64,000 nt of DNA, taken from contig NZ_CP026124.1 in the NCBI RefSeq assembly GCF_002902905.1, positions 744,001-808,000 of the forward strand. The letters run 5' to 3'. Shown here one piece after another: positions 57,940 through 64,000 of the stretch. The notes beneath the pieces were generated by a model. The model was given only the letters and a program-made list of their open reading frames with translations. It was not told where the DNA came from and did no database searches. Positions within the stretch are counted from its first letter, which is position 1, and every line of letters starts with the position of its first letter. This DNA comes from Achromobacter sp. AONIH1. GTDB lineage: Bacteria; Pseudomonadota; Gammaproteobacteria; Burkholderiales; Burkholderiaceae_B. Made by a program: the position numbers and the translations under genes.

Positions 57940-58021
57940 GCGGCCGCGCGGAGCCGGCTCCGCCGGTCCGCAGCGGCGCCCCTTGGGGGGAAGTGCCGCA
58001 GGCGCTTCGGGGGTGAACCTT
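57940..58021. repeat. dispersed GC-rich repeat, copy 2
   Basis: The blocks GGAGCCGGCTCCGCCGGTCC, CCCCTTGGGGGGAAG and GGCGCTTCGGGGGTGAACC correspond in order and orientation to the copy at 13166-13250, with some base differences. Confidence 0.7.
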
Positions 58022-58428
58022 CCCATGGCCTCCCCTACTCTTGAAACCGGGCAAACCGCCCCCAAATAGTGGTATCGCCCGATACTTGACGGCGTACAGC
58101 CCCGATCTGGCCGGGCTCCGGCCCCGGGTTATTCCGGGGGTTTGCCCCCCGCCCCCGACTGTGCTGTAATCCTGCGTCCGGTCGCCATTGGCGGCCTTCG
58201 CAGCCCGTGGCAGAACGACATCCGGCAGGTGGCTGCACCGATCGCAGCGCCGGCTTGGCGGCCCTGGCGGGCCAGGAGACGCACCGCGTCCTGGCAGTCA
58301 CAGTGCCGGCAATCCGCGAAAGATCGGCTCACATCCACCGGCACGCCCACTTGGCGGTCGCCGCAGGCGGCGCCGCTGGGCCGCCCGCCCAGTCCCTGTC
58401 TGTTTAACTTCACGCAAGCAGCTTCGCC
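58022..58428. other. gene-free control region upstream of the CobW GTPase
   Basis: About 400 bp hold no convincing gene. Visible features are a perfect dyad GTATCG-CC-CGATAC at 58072-58085 (possible operator), and strong GC hairpins at 58109-58123 (GGCCGG/CCGGCC) and 58136-58149 (GGGGG/CCCCC). A minus-strand frame around 58130-58330 encodes a Cys-rich stretch (CRHCDCQ, CRMSFC) that I cannot support as a gene. Confidence 0.4.
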
Positions 58429-59556
58429 ATGAACACCCCGCGCAGTTTGGACAAAATGGTTCCCGTCACCATCCTCACCGGCTTTCTCGGTGCGGGCAAG
58501 ACCACCCTGCTCAAGCGCATCCTGACCGAATTCCATGGCCGCCGCGTCGCGGTCATCGAAAACGAATTCGGACCGGAAAGCATCGACAACGACCTGCTGG
58601 TGCAGGACCGCGACGAGGAAATCATCGAGCTGTCCAACGGCTGCGTCTGCTGCACGGTCCGCGGCGACCTGATGCGCACGCTGTCCGACCTGCGCGCCAA
58701 GCGCCAGGCCGGCGAGCTGAACTTCGAGCGCGTCATCCTGGAAACCACCGGCATGGCCAACCCCGGCCCGGTGTGCCAGACCTTCTTCATGGACGACGAC
58801 ATCGCCGAGTACTACCGCCTGGACGCGGTGGTGACGGTGGTCGACGCCAAGCACGGCATGGTCACGCTGGACGAACAGTCCGAAGCGCAGAAGCAGGTCG
58901 GCTTCGCCGACCGCATCCTGATCTCCAAGCGCGACCTGGTCAACGAAGCCGACTACGAAGCGCTGCGCAACCGCCTGGTGCACATGAACCCGCGCGCGCC
59001 GATCACGCCGGTCAACTTCGGCGAAGTGGACCTGAAGTCCATCATCGACATCAGCGGCTTCAACCTGAATTCCATTCTCGACATCGACCCGGACTTCCTG
59101 GCCGATGAGCACCCCGACGCCGCCCATAACCATGCTCACGGGCATGACCACGGCCACGATCATGGCCATGGCCACGATCACGACGATCATGAGCACGACG
59201 GCGAGTGCGGGGCGCATTGCAATCATGCCCATCACCATCATCACCACCAGCACGACGACGAGATCGGCGCCTTCGTGTTCCGCTCGAACAAGCCGTTCGA
59301 TCCGGCCCGCCTGGAAGAATTCCTGGGCGGCGTGGTGCAGGTCTATGGTCCCGACCTGCTGCGCTACAAGGGCATCCTGTACATGAAGGGCATCAACCGC
59401 CGCATGTTGTTCCAGGGCGTGCACATGATGATGGGCGCCGAACCCGGCAAGCCGTGGACCGCGGCCGAAAAACCGTCGACCAAGATGGTCTTCATCGGAC
59501 GCAAGCTGCCCCAGGAAATTTTCACCCGGGGCTTGGAGCAGTGCCTGGCGGGGTAA
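58429..59556 (+). CDS. CobW/COG0523-family GTPase, likely zinc chaperone
   Basis: The 375-residue GTPase has Walker A GFLGAGKT (18-25), the metal-binding GCVCC (71-75), an NKxD-like SKRDLV and a His-rich insert (about 228-275), then the CobW C-terminal domain. COG0523 proteins deliver metal to target proteins; the ZigA/YjiA group acts in zinc limitation. No cobalamin synthesis genes adjoin. Nearness to zur and to a cysteine-poor dksA supports a zinc role. Confidence 0.9.
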   Translation: MNTPRSLDKMVPVTILTGFLGAGKTTLLKRILTEFHGRRVAVIENEFGPESIDNDLLVQDRDEEIIELSNGCVCCTVRGDLMRTLSDLRAKRQAGELNFERVILETTGMANPGPVCQTFFMDDDIAEYYRLDAVVTVVDAKHGMVTLDEQSEAQKQVGFADRILISKRDLVNEADYEALRNRLVHMNPRAPITPVNFGEVDLKSIIDISGFNLNSILDIDPDFLADEHPDAAHNHAHGHDHGHDHGHGHDHDDHEHDGECGAHCNHAHHHHHHQHDDEIGAFVFRSNKPFDPARLEEFLGGVVQVYGPDLLRYKGILYMKGINRRMLFQGVHMMMGAEPGKPWTAAEKPSTKMVFIGRKLPQEIFTRGLEQCLAG

Positions 59557-59684
59557 ACCCCCGTCCTGGATACGTGACGCGATGCGACGAAGGCAGTACT
59601 GTGAGGTACGAATAGCGTAGGCAAAAGGCAGCACGAACCGGGAAGGGATCCCGCGCCAGGATCGATTCATAGTGGAGTGTTTAC

Positions 59685-60149
59685 ATGGCTACCAAGGCAG
59701 CAACCAAGAAATCAAGCAAGTCGACGAGCGATACGGCGATTGATCTGCCCAGCGAAAAAGAATTGCTGGCCATGCCCGAGTCCGACTATATGAACGAACG
59801 CCAGCTGGCGTTCTTCAAGGAACGGCTCAAACAACTCGAACAGGACATCCTGGCCAACGCCGGCGAGACCACCGAGCACCTGCGGGAAACCCAGTTCGTG
59901 CCGGACCCTGCCGACCGCGCCACGATCGAGGAAGAACACGCGCTGGAACTGCGCACGCGCGATCGCGAGCGCAAGCTGCTCAAGAAGGTGCAACAGTCCA
60001 TCGCCCGCATCGACAGCGGCGAATACGGCTGGTGTGAGGAAACCGGCGAACCCATCGGCATCCCCCGCCTGCTGGCCCGCCCCACGGCCACCCTGTCGCT
60101 GGAAGCGCAGGAACGCCGCGAAATGCGTCAAAAACTCTACGGCGATTGA
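59685..60149 (+). CDS. dksA: DksA family RNA-polymerase regulator with degenerate zinc site
   Basis: The 154-residue protein has the DksA coiled-coil with tip residues DPADRA (Asp74, Asp77) and the GEPIGIPRLLARPTATL segment. The four zinc-binding cysteines of E. coli DksA are here Cys117, Thr120, Ser138 and Ala141, with spacing kept (x2, x17, x2), so zinc should not bind. The same C/T/S/A pattern marks zinc-independent DksA2-type proteins. It binds the RNA polymerase secondary channel and acts with ppGpp. Confidence 0.93.
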   Translation: MATKAATKKSSKSTSDTAIDLPSEKELLAMPESDYMNERQLAFFKERLKQLEQDILANAGETTEHLRETQFVPDPADRATIEEEHALELRTRDRERKLLKKVQQSIARIDSGEYGWCEETGEPIGIPRLLARPTATLSLEAQERREMRQKLYGD

Positions 60150-60153
60150 GTTT

Positions 60154-60292
60154 GCCCCCCCGAAGCGCTTACGCGCTTCCCCCAGGGGCACCGCTACGAA
60201 CCAGAAGGTTTAGACCCACCCCCGAGCGCTACGCGCTTCCCCCTCAAGGGGGCGCCGCTACGGACCGGCAAAGCCGGCTCCGTGCGGCCCCG
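60154..60292. repeat. dispersed GC-rich repeat, two inverted copies
   Basis: Two adjacent copies (60154-60201 and 60214-60292) carry CGAAGCGCTTACGCGCTTCC and GAGCGCTACGCGCTTCCCCC, and the second ends with AAAGCCGGCTCCG. They are reverse-orientation relatives of the elements at 13166 and 57940. They fill most of the gap between dksA and the hairpin before hslV. Confidence 0.65.
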
Positions 60293-60384
60293 ATGAAGTG
60301 GCATCGGCTGCATGCGTCGGAAGTGGCTGGGGGAGTGACAGGGTGGTTTTGCAGATACGTTCCGTAATCCGTCCGTCGTGCTGA

Positions 60385-60416
60385 AAGGCTATGCTGGTTT
60401 CCGGCATGGCCTTTTT
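60385..60416 (+). terminator. rho-independent terminator between dksA and hslV
   Basis: Arms AAGGCTATGC / GCATGGCCTT (one G-T pair) with a 9-nt loop run into TTTTTCTTTTT. It probably ends the dksA transcript. Confidence 0.8.
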
Positions 60417-60563
60417 CTTTTTCCGGAACGAAGATGGCCATGCGGCGGTTCCGGCTCGATGGCGCGCCTTGTGCCGCCCGGTCTTTGTCTTTTCCCGGCC
60501 GCCTTGCCGCGCCTTGAATTTTTCCGGCCCGCCCCCAGCTAGTCCTTTCAAAGGAAGGAACGC

Positions 60564-61103
60564 ATGGAACAATTTCACGCCACCACCATCGTGTGCGTGC
60601 GTCGCGGCAACCGCGTCGCACTGGGCGGCGATGGCCAGGTCACCCTGGGCAACATCGTCATCAAGGGCACGGCGCGCAAGATCCGCCGCCTGTACCACGA
60701 CAAGATCCTGGCCGGCTTCGCCGGCGCCACCGCCGACGCCTTCACGCTGCAGGAGCGCTTCGAGGCCAAGCTCGAGAAACACCAGGGCAACCTGATGCGC
60801 GCGGCGGTCGAACTCACCCGCGACTGGCGCACCGACCGCGTGCTGCGCCGCCTGGAAGCCATGCTGATCGTGGCCGACGCCGAGCACACGCTGGTACTGA
60901 CCGGCAACGGCGACGTGCTCGAGCCCGAGCACGGCCTGGCGGCCATCGGCTCGGGCGGCGCCTATGCCCAGTCGGCCGCGCTGGCGCTGCTGCGCAACAC
61001 CGAGCTGTCACCCGAGGCCGTCGTCAAGCAGTCGCTGGAAATCGCCGGCGACCTGTGCATCTACACCAACCAGAACCACGTCATCGAAACGCTGGGCGAA
61101 TGA
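60564..61103 (+). CDS. hslV: ATP-dependent protease peptidase subunit HslV
   Basis: The 179-residue proteasome-like peptidase has [21 protein letters not shown] at its start. In E. coli HslV the nucleophile Thr directly follows Met; here MEQFHA precedes TTIV and there is no start codon between, so a six-residue propeptide must be removed. AAGGAAGG precedes the ATG. It forms HslUV with the next gene. Confidence 0.95.
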   Translation: MEQFHATTIVCVRRGNRVALGGDGQVTLGNIVIKGTARKIRRLYHDKILAGFAGATADAFTLQERFEAKLEKHQGNLMRAAVELTRDWRTDRVLRRLEAMLIVADAEHTLVLTGNGDVLEPEHGLAAIGSGGAYAQSAALALLRNTELSPEAVVKQSLEIAGDLCIYTNQNHVIETLGE

Positions 61104-61173
61104 CGCACGCCGCGCGGCGCGCCCACAGCGCCGCGCCGCCCCCAGCCCCGCCTAGCCCGAAGGACCCGCTCTC

Positions 61174-62508
61174 ATGTCCGCATCCAACATGACGCCCGGA
61201 GAAATCGTCTCCGAACTCGACAAATACATCGTCGGCCAGGACCGCGCCAAGCGCGCCGTCGCCGTCGCGCTGCGCAACCGCTGGCGCCGCCAGCAGGTAG
61301 CCGAGCCGCTGCGCCACGAGATCCACCCCAAGAACATCCTGATGATCGGCCCCACCGGCGTGGGCAAGACCGAGATCGCGCGCCGCCTGGCCAAGCTGGC
61401 CAACGCGCCCTTCATCAAGATCGAGGCCACCAAGTTCACGGAAGTGGGCTACGTCGGCCGCGACGTCGACACCATCATCCGCGACCTGACCGAATACTCG
61501 ATCAAGCAGACCCGCGAGCTGGAAATGCGCCGCGTGCGCACCCAGGCCGAGGACGCCGCCGAGGACCGCATACTGGACGCGCTGGTGCCGCCGGCCCGCG
61601 GCGTGTCGGGCGAGCCCGAGCGCGGCGAGGACAACAGCGCCCGCCAGACTTTCCGCAAGCGCCTGCGCGAAGGCAAGATCGACGACCTGGAAATCGAGAT
61701 CGAAGTGGCCCAGGCCGCGCCGCAGATGGACGTGATGACGCCGCCCGGCATGGAAGAAATGGCCGAGCAGCTGCGCGGCATGTTCGCCGGCCTGGCCCGC
61801 GACAAGACCAAGCCCAAGAAGATGAAGGTGCGCGACGCCTTCAAGCTGATCGTCGACGAGGAAGCGGCCAAGCGCATCAACGAGGAAGACCTGCGCACCG
61901 CCGCCATCAACAATGTCGAACAGAACGGCATCGTCTTCCTGGACGAGATCGACAAGATCGCCGCCCGCCAGGAAACCGGCGGCGCCGACGTGTCGCGCCA
62001 GGGCGTGCAGCGCGACCTGCTGCCGCTGGTCGAAGGCACCACGGTGAACACCCGCTACGGCATGGTCCGCACCGACCACATCCTGTTCATCGCCTCGGGC
62101 GCCTTCCACCTGTCGCGCCCGTCCGACCTGATCCCCGAGCTGCAGGGCCGCTTCCCGATCCGCGTCGAACTGGATTCGCTGTCGGCCGAGGATTTCGTGC
62201 GCATCCTGTCGTCCACCGACGCCTCGCTGACCAAGCAGTACACCGCGCTGATGGCCACCGAGGGCCTGGAGCTGGAGTTCACCGAGGAAGGCGTGCGCCG
62301 CCTGGCCGAGCTGGCCTACGACGTCAACGAAACCACCGAGAACATCGGCGCCCGCCGCCTGTACACGGTGATGGAGAAGCTGCTGGACGAGCTGTCGTTC
62401 GATGCCACCTCCACCAGCGACAAGACAGTGAAGATCGACGCCGCCTACGTCAACGCGCAACTGGCCGAAGCGGCCAGCAGCCAGGATCTGGCGCGCTACG
62501 TGCTGTAA
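61174..62508 (+). CDS. hslU: ATPase subunit HslU of the HslUV protease
   Basis: The 444-residue AAA+ unfoldase has Walker [10 protein letters not shown], Walker [12 protein letters not shown], the I-domain between, and a C-terminal sensor-2 [14 protein letters not shown]. The C-terminus ends LARYVL, as needed to dock into HslV. It follows hslV by 70 bp. Confidence 0.97.
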   Translation: MSASNMTPGEIVSELDKYIVGQDRAKRAVAVALRNRWRRQQVAEPLRHEIHPKNILMIGPTGVGKTEIARRLAKLANAPFIKIEATKFTEVGYVGRDVDTIIRDLTEYSIKQTRELEMRRVRTQAEDAAEDRILDALVPPARGVSGEPERGEDNSARQTFRKRLREGKIDDLEIEIEVAQAAPQMDVMTPPGMEEMAEQLRGMFAGLARDKTKPKKMKVRDAFKLIVDEEAAKRINEEDLRTAAINNVEQNGIVFLDEIDKIAARQETGGADVSRQGVQRDLLPLVEGTTVNTRYGMVRTDHILFIASGAFHLSRPSDLIPELQGRFPIRVELDSLSAEDFVRILSSTDASLTKQYTALMATEGLELEFTEEGVRRLAELAYDVNETTENIGARRLYTVMEKLLDELSFDATSTSDKTVKIDAAYVNAQLAEAASSQDLARYVL

Positions 62509-62547
62509 GGCCAGGAGCGGCCCAGGCCGTTCCCCAACCGTCCAACG

Positions 62548-62584
62548 AAAAGCCCGCCGCGATCGCTCGCGGCGGGCTTTTTTC
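62548..62584 (+). terminator. rho-independent terminator of hslVU
   Basis: Arms AAGCCCGCCGC / GCGGCGGGCTT with an 8-nt loop are followed by TTTT. It lies 40 bp after the hslU stop. Confidence 0.92.
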
Positions 62585-62649
62585 TGCTTGCGAGTTCTGT
62601 TTGATAGCTCTGTTGGCGAAGGGTCGCCCACAAGCGGGCCTGGCCCCGC

Positions 62650-62955
62650 TCAATTACTGATCGCCGTCACCACATACTTGCCATCCTTGCGCTCGGCGGT
62701 GAACTTCACCTTGTCGCCGGCCTTGATCTTGGCCAGCAGCGCCGGATCGGCCTCGTACACCAGCGTCATGGCCGGCAGGTCCAGCGCCTTGATCGCGTCG
62801 TGCTTGATGGTCACCTTGCCGGCGGCCGGATCGACGCGGCGCACCTCGCCGCTGGCGTCGGCCTGCTGGGCAAAGGCCAGCGGCGTGGCCAGGGACACGA
62901 CCGCCATCGCGGTGGCGATCGCCATGGGGGTGGCGTATCTGCGGTTGAAAGCCAT
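62650..62955 (-). CDS. CusF-like periplasmic copper-binding protein
   Basis: The 101-residue protein has a signal peptide (TPLAFAQQA) and a CusF-fold domain SGEVRRVDPAAGKVTIKHDAIKALDLPAMTL. CusF binds Cu(I)/Ag(I) through His, Trp and two Met. Here His and one Met (PAMTL) are kept but the Trp is Leu and the second Met is Leu, so metal affinity may differ. AGGAGG precedes the ATG at 62955. No cus efflux genes adjoin. Confidence 0.78.
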   Translation of the reverse strand: MAFNRRYATPMAIATAMAVVSLATPLAFAQQADASGEVRRVDPAAGKVTIKHDAIKALDLPAMTLVYEADPALLAKIKAGDKVKFTAERKDGKYVVTAISN

Positions 62956-63165
62956 GGACTCATCCTCCTGTAGCAACGAAAGCCTGCGCCGGACCGAGGC
63001 CGCGAACGCGCTTTCCACAATGCTAGGATAGCGCCCGCAGGCAACAGTTCCCCACCGATTACGCAACAATTCCGACGTTTGTTTGCGGCGCGCCCCGGCG
63101 AACCCGGCGCGGGCTTACCAAGCCGTCGATTCCCTAACGCTTCGTCACCGACTACAGGAGCCGCC

Positions 63166-63726
63166 ATGGCCAACCGCCTATCCGTCATCGCCACCCGCAC
63201 CGGGGACGACGGCACCACCGGACTGGGGGACGGTTCCCGCTGCGCCAAGGATGCGCCGCGCATCGCGGCGTTGGGCGACGTGGATGAGCTGAACAGCGCC
63301 ATCGGCCTGCTGCTGACCGAAACGCTGCCGGAAGACGTGGCCAAGGATCTGCTGGCGATCCAGCATGATCTGTTCGACATGGGCGCGGAGCTGTGCATAC
63401 CGGGTCATGCGGCAGTGACACCGGCACAAATCCTGTGGCTGGACGAACGGCTGAAGCACTACAACGCGCAGCTTCCGCACTTGCGCGAGTTCATCCTGCC
63501 AGGCGGCTCCCGTGCCTCAGCCCAGGCGCATGTAGCGCGCACGGTTTGCCGCCGCGCCGAACGCGCGGTGGCGACTCTGGCGCACGAAGAGGCCATCCAT
63601 CCGCCGGTGCGGCAGTATCTGAACCGGCTGTCGGACCTGATGTTCGTGCTGGCAAGACATGTCAACCACGCGCAAGGTCGGTCCGACGTATTCTGGGCCA
63701 GCGCGCATTCCCGGCAGAAGCCCTAA
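63166..63726 (+). CDS. cob(I)yrinic acid a,c-diamide adenosyltransferase, PduO type
   Basis: The 186-residue enzyme transfers the adenosyl group of ATP to cob(I)alamin. The N-terminal RTGDDGTTGLGDGSR is the PduO ATP-binding motif, and the C-terminal CRRAERAV and YLNRLSDLMFVLAR are family signatures. CAGGAG precedes the ATG at 63166; an upstream in-frame start is not supported. Confidence 0.92.
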   Translation: MANRLSVIATRTGDDGTTGLGDGSRCAKDAPRIAALGDVDELNSAIGLLLTETLPEDVAKDLLAIQHDLFDMGAELCIPGHAAVTPAQILWLDERLKHYNAQLPHLREFILPGGSRASAQAHVARTVCRRAERAVATLAHEEAIHPPVRQYLNRLSDLMFVLARHVNHAQGRSDVFWASAHSRQKP

Positions 63727-63918
63727 ATACGCGCCTCGCCAGCGCCACAAGGCACACATACCATGGCCATGCTCTTCTGAGTCGCGAAGACAGACGCTTA
63801 CATGTGACGACGCCACCTGCAATCTCTGGAAAAAAATTCACGCCATGATTGCGGCATAATTACAGAATACTGGGGAACAGGGCTGAATGCCGGCAGGCTG
63901 CTCAAGGGTCATACAAGA

Positions 63919-64000
63919 ATGAGTATCATTGTTACTGGTGGGGCCGGTTTCATCGGTTCCAACTTCGTGTTGGACTGGCTGCAAGCAAGTCGAGAGCCCG
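63919..64000 (+). CDS. rfbB: dTDP-glucose 4,6-dehydratase (5' end only)
   Basis: The frame from ATG at 63919 runs off the window. Its 27 residues begin MSIIVTGGAGFIGSNFVLDW, the Rossmann motif TGGAGFIGSN of RmlB/RfbB. The preceding 190 bp are less GC-rich than the rest, which often marks an O-antigen or surface-sugar cluster. Other extended SDR epimerases remain possible. Confidence 0.75.
   Translation, partial: MSIIVTGGAGFIGSNFVLDWLQASREP

Noticed and set aside
58129..58330. Minus-strand Cys-rich frame (CRHCDCQ, CRMSFC)
   Set aside because: No clear start, modest codon bias and no recognised family; it may be chance in GC-rich DNA.
58100..58428. Possible cobalamin riboswitch before the CobW gene (GACTGTGCTGTAA, CCAGGAGAC)
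   Set aside because: The order and spacing of the B12 box and receptor segments do not fit, and the gene looks like a zinc chaperone rather than a cobalamin gene.

Overview
The window is chromosomal DNA of a high-GC betaproteobacterium. Gene content and order (ahcY with a YvlD-type gene and metF under an SAH riboswitch; dapF-DUF484-xerC; hslVU; an Anbu peptidase operon) and very strong G/C third-position bias point to the Alcaligenaceae (Bordetella/Achromobacter group). This placement is an inference from reading, not from a database search. Most of the window is ordinary core genome, with one large accessory block in the middle, a complete type I-F CRISPR-Cas locus.

Layout. 1-7.3 kb: the end of a catabolic mhpF-mhpE operon (acetaldehyde dehydrogenase and 4-hydroxy-2-oxovalerate aldolase), a MidA-type methyltransferase, cca, a soluble lytic transglycosylase and 5-formyltetrahydrofolate cyclo-ligase. 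7.3-12 kb: circularly permuted ATP-grasp, alpha-E, transglutaminase and Anbu proteasome-like peptidase, preceded by a perfect sigma-54 promoter and an NtrC-type site. 12-16.8 kb: the methyl-cycle operon ahcY-yvlD-metF behind an SAH riboswitch, then a glycosyltransferase and a DUF1289 protein. 16.9-28.9 kb: a MocR-type regulator divergent from a seven-gene operon (nitrilase-family hydrolase, large PLP decarboxylase, ATP-grasp ligase, C45-type hydrolase, cation symporter, amino-acid binding protein, aspartase). 29-33.9 kb: alpha/beta hydrolase, a double-module Lrp/AsnC protein, an MHS-type transporter and an amidase.

33.9-46.3 kb: the type I-F system. A 44-repeat array lies beside cas6f-csy3-csy2-csy1, and cas2-3 and cas1 follow, all on the minus strand. 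The array leader carries two perfect IHF sites. The cas genes are split by about 1 kb between csy1 and cas2-3, and this gap is the most interesting part of the window. On the plus strand it holds two degenerate CRISPR repeats around a 27-nt pseudo-spacer. The pseudo-spacer matches a site 75-100 bp away that has the correct 5'-CC PAM and lies on a minus-strand promoter. All four flipped-out positions (6, 12, 18, 24) are mismatched and the seed is otherwise perfect. That promoter leads into a 16-codon ORF with a strong Shine-Dalgarno and tandem AGA AGA codons, then csy1. This is the architecture expected of a CreTA-like (Cascade-repressed toxin-antitoxin) or CreR-like (Cascade autorepression) element. 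A ribbon-helix-helix regulator gene sits in the same gap.

46.5-64 kb: metK, two LpxL/HtrB-type acyltransferases, dapF-DUF484-xerC, a Zur-controlled zinc-uptake cluster (a small membrane ORF, znuC, znuB, znuA, DUF1007 and a NicO-type permease, divergent from zur), a CobW GTPase, a cysteine-poor DksA, hslVU, a CusF-like protein, a PduO-type adenosyltransferase, and the start of a dTDP-glucose 4,6-dehydratase. Copies of a dispersed GC-rich repeat lie at about 13.2, 58.0 and 60.2 kb. No rRNA, tRNA or insertion sequence was recognised.
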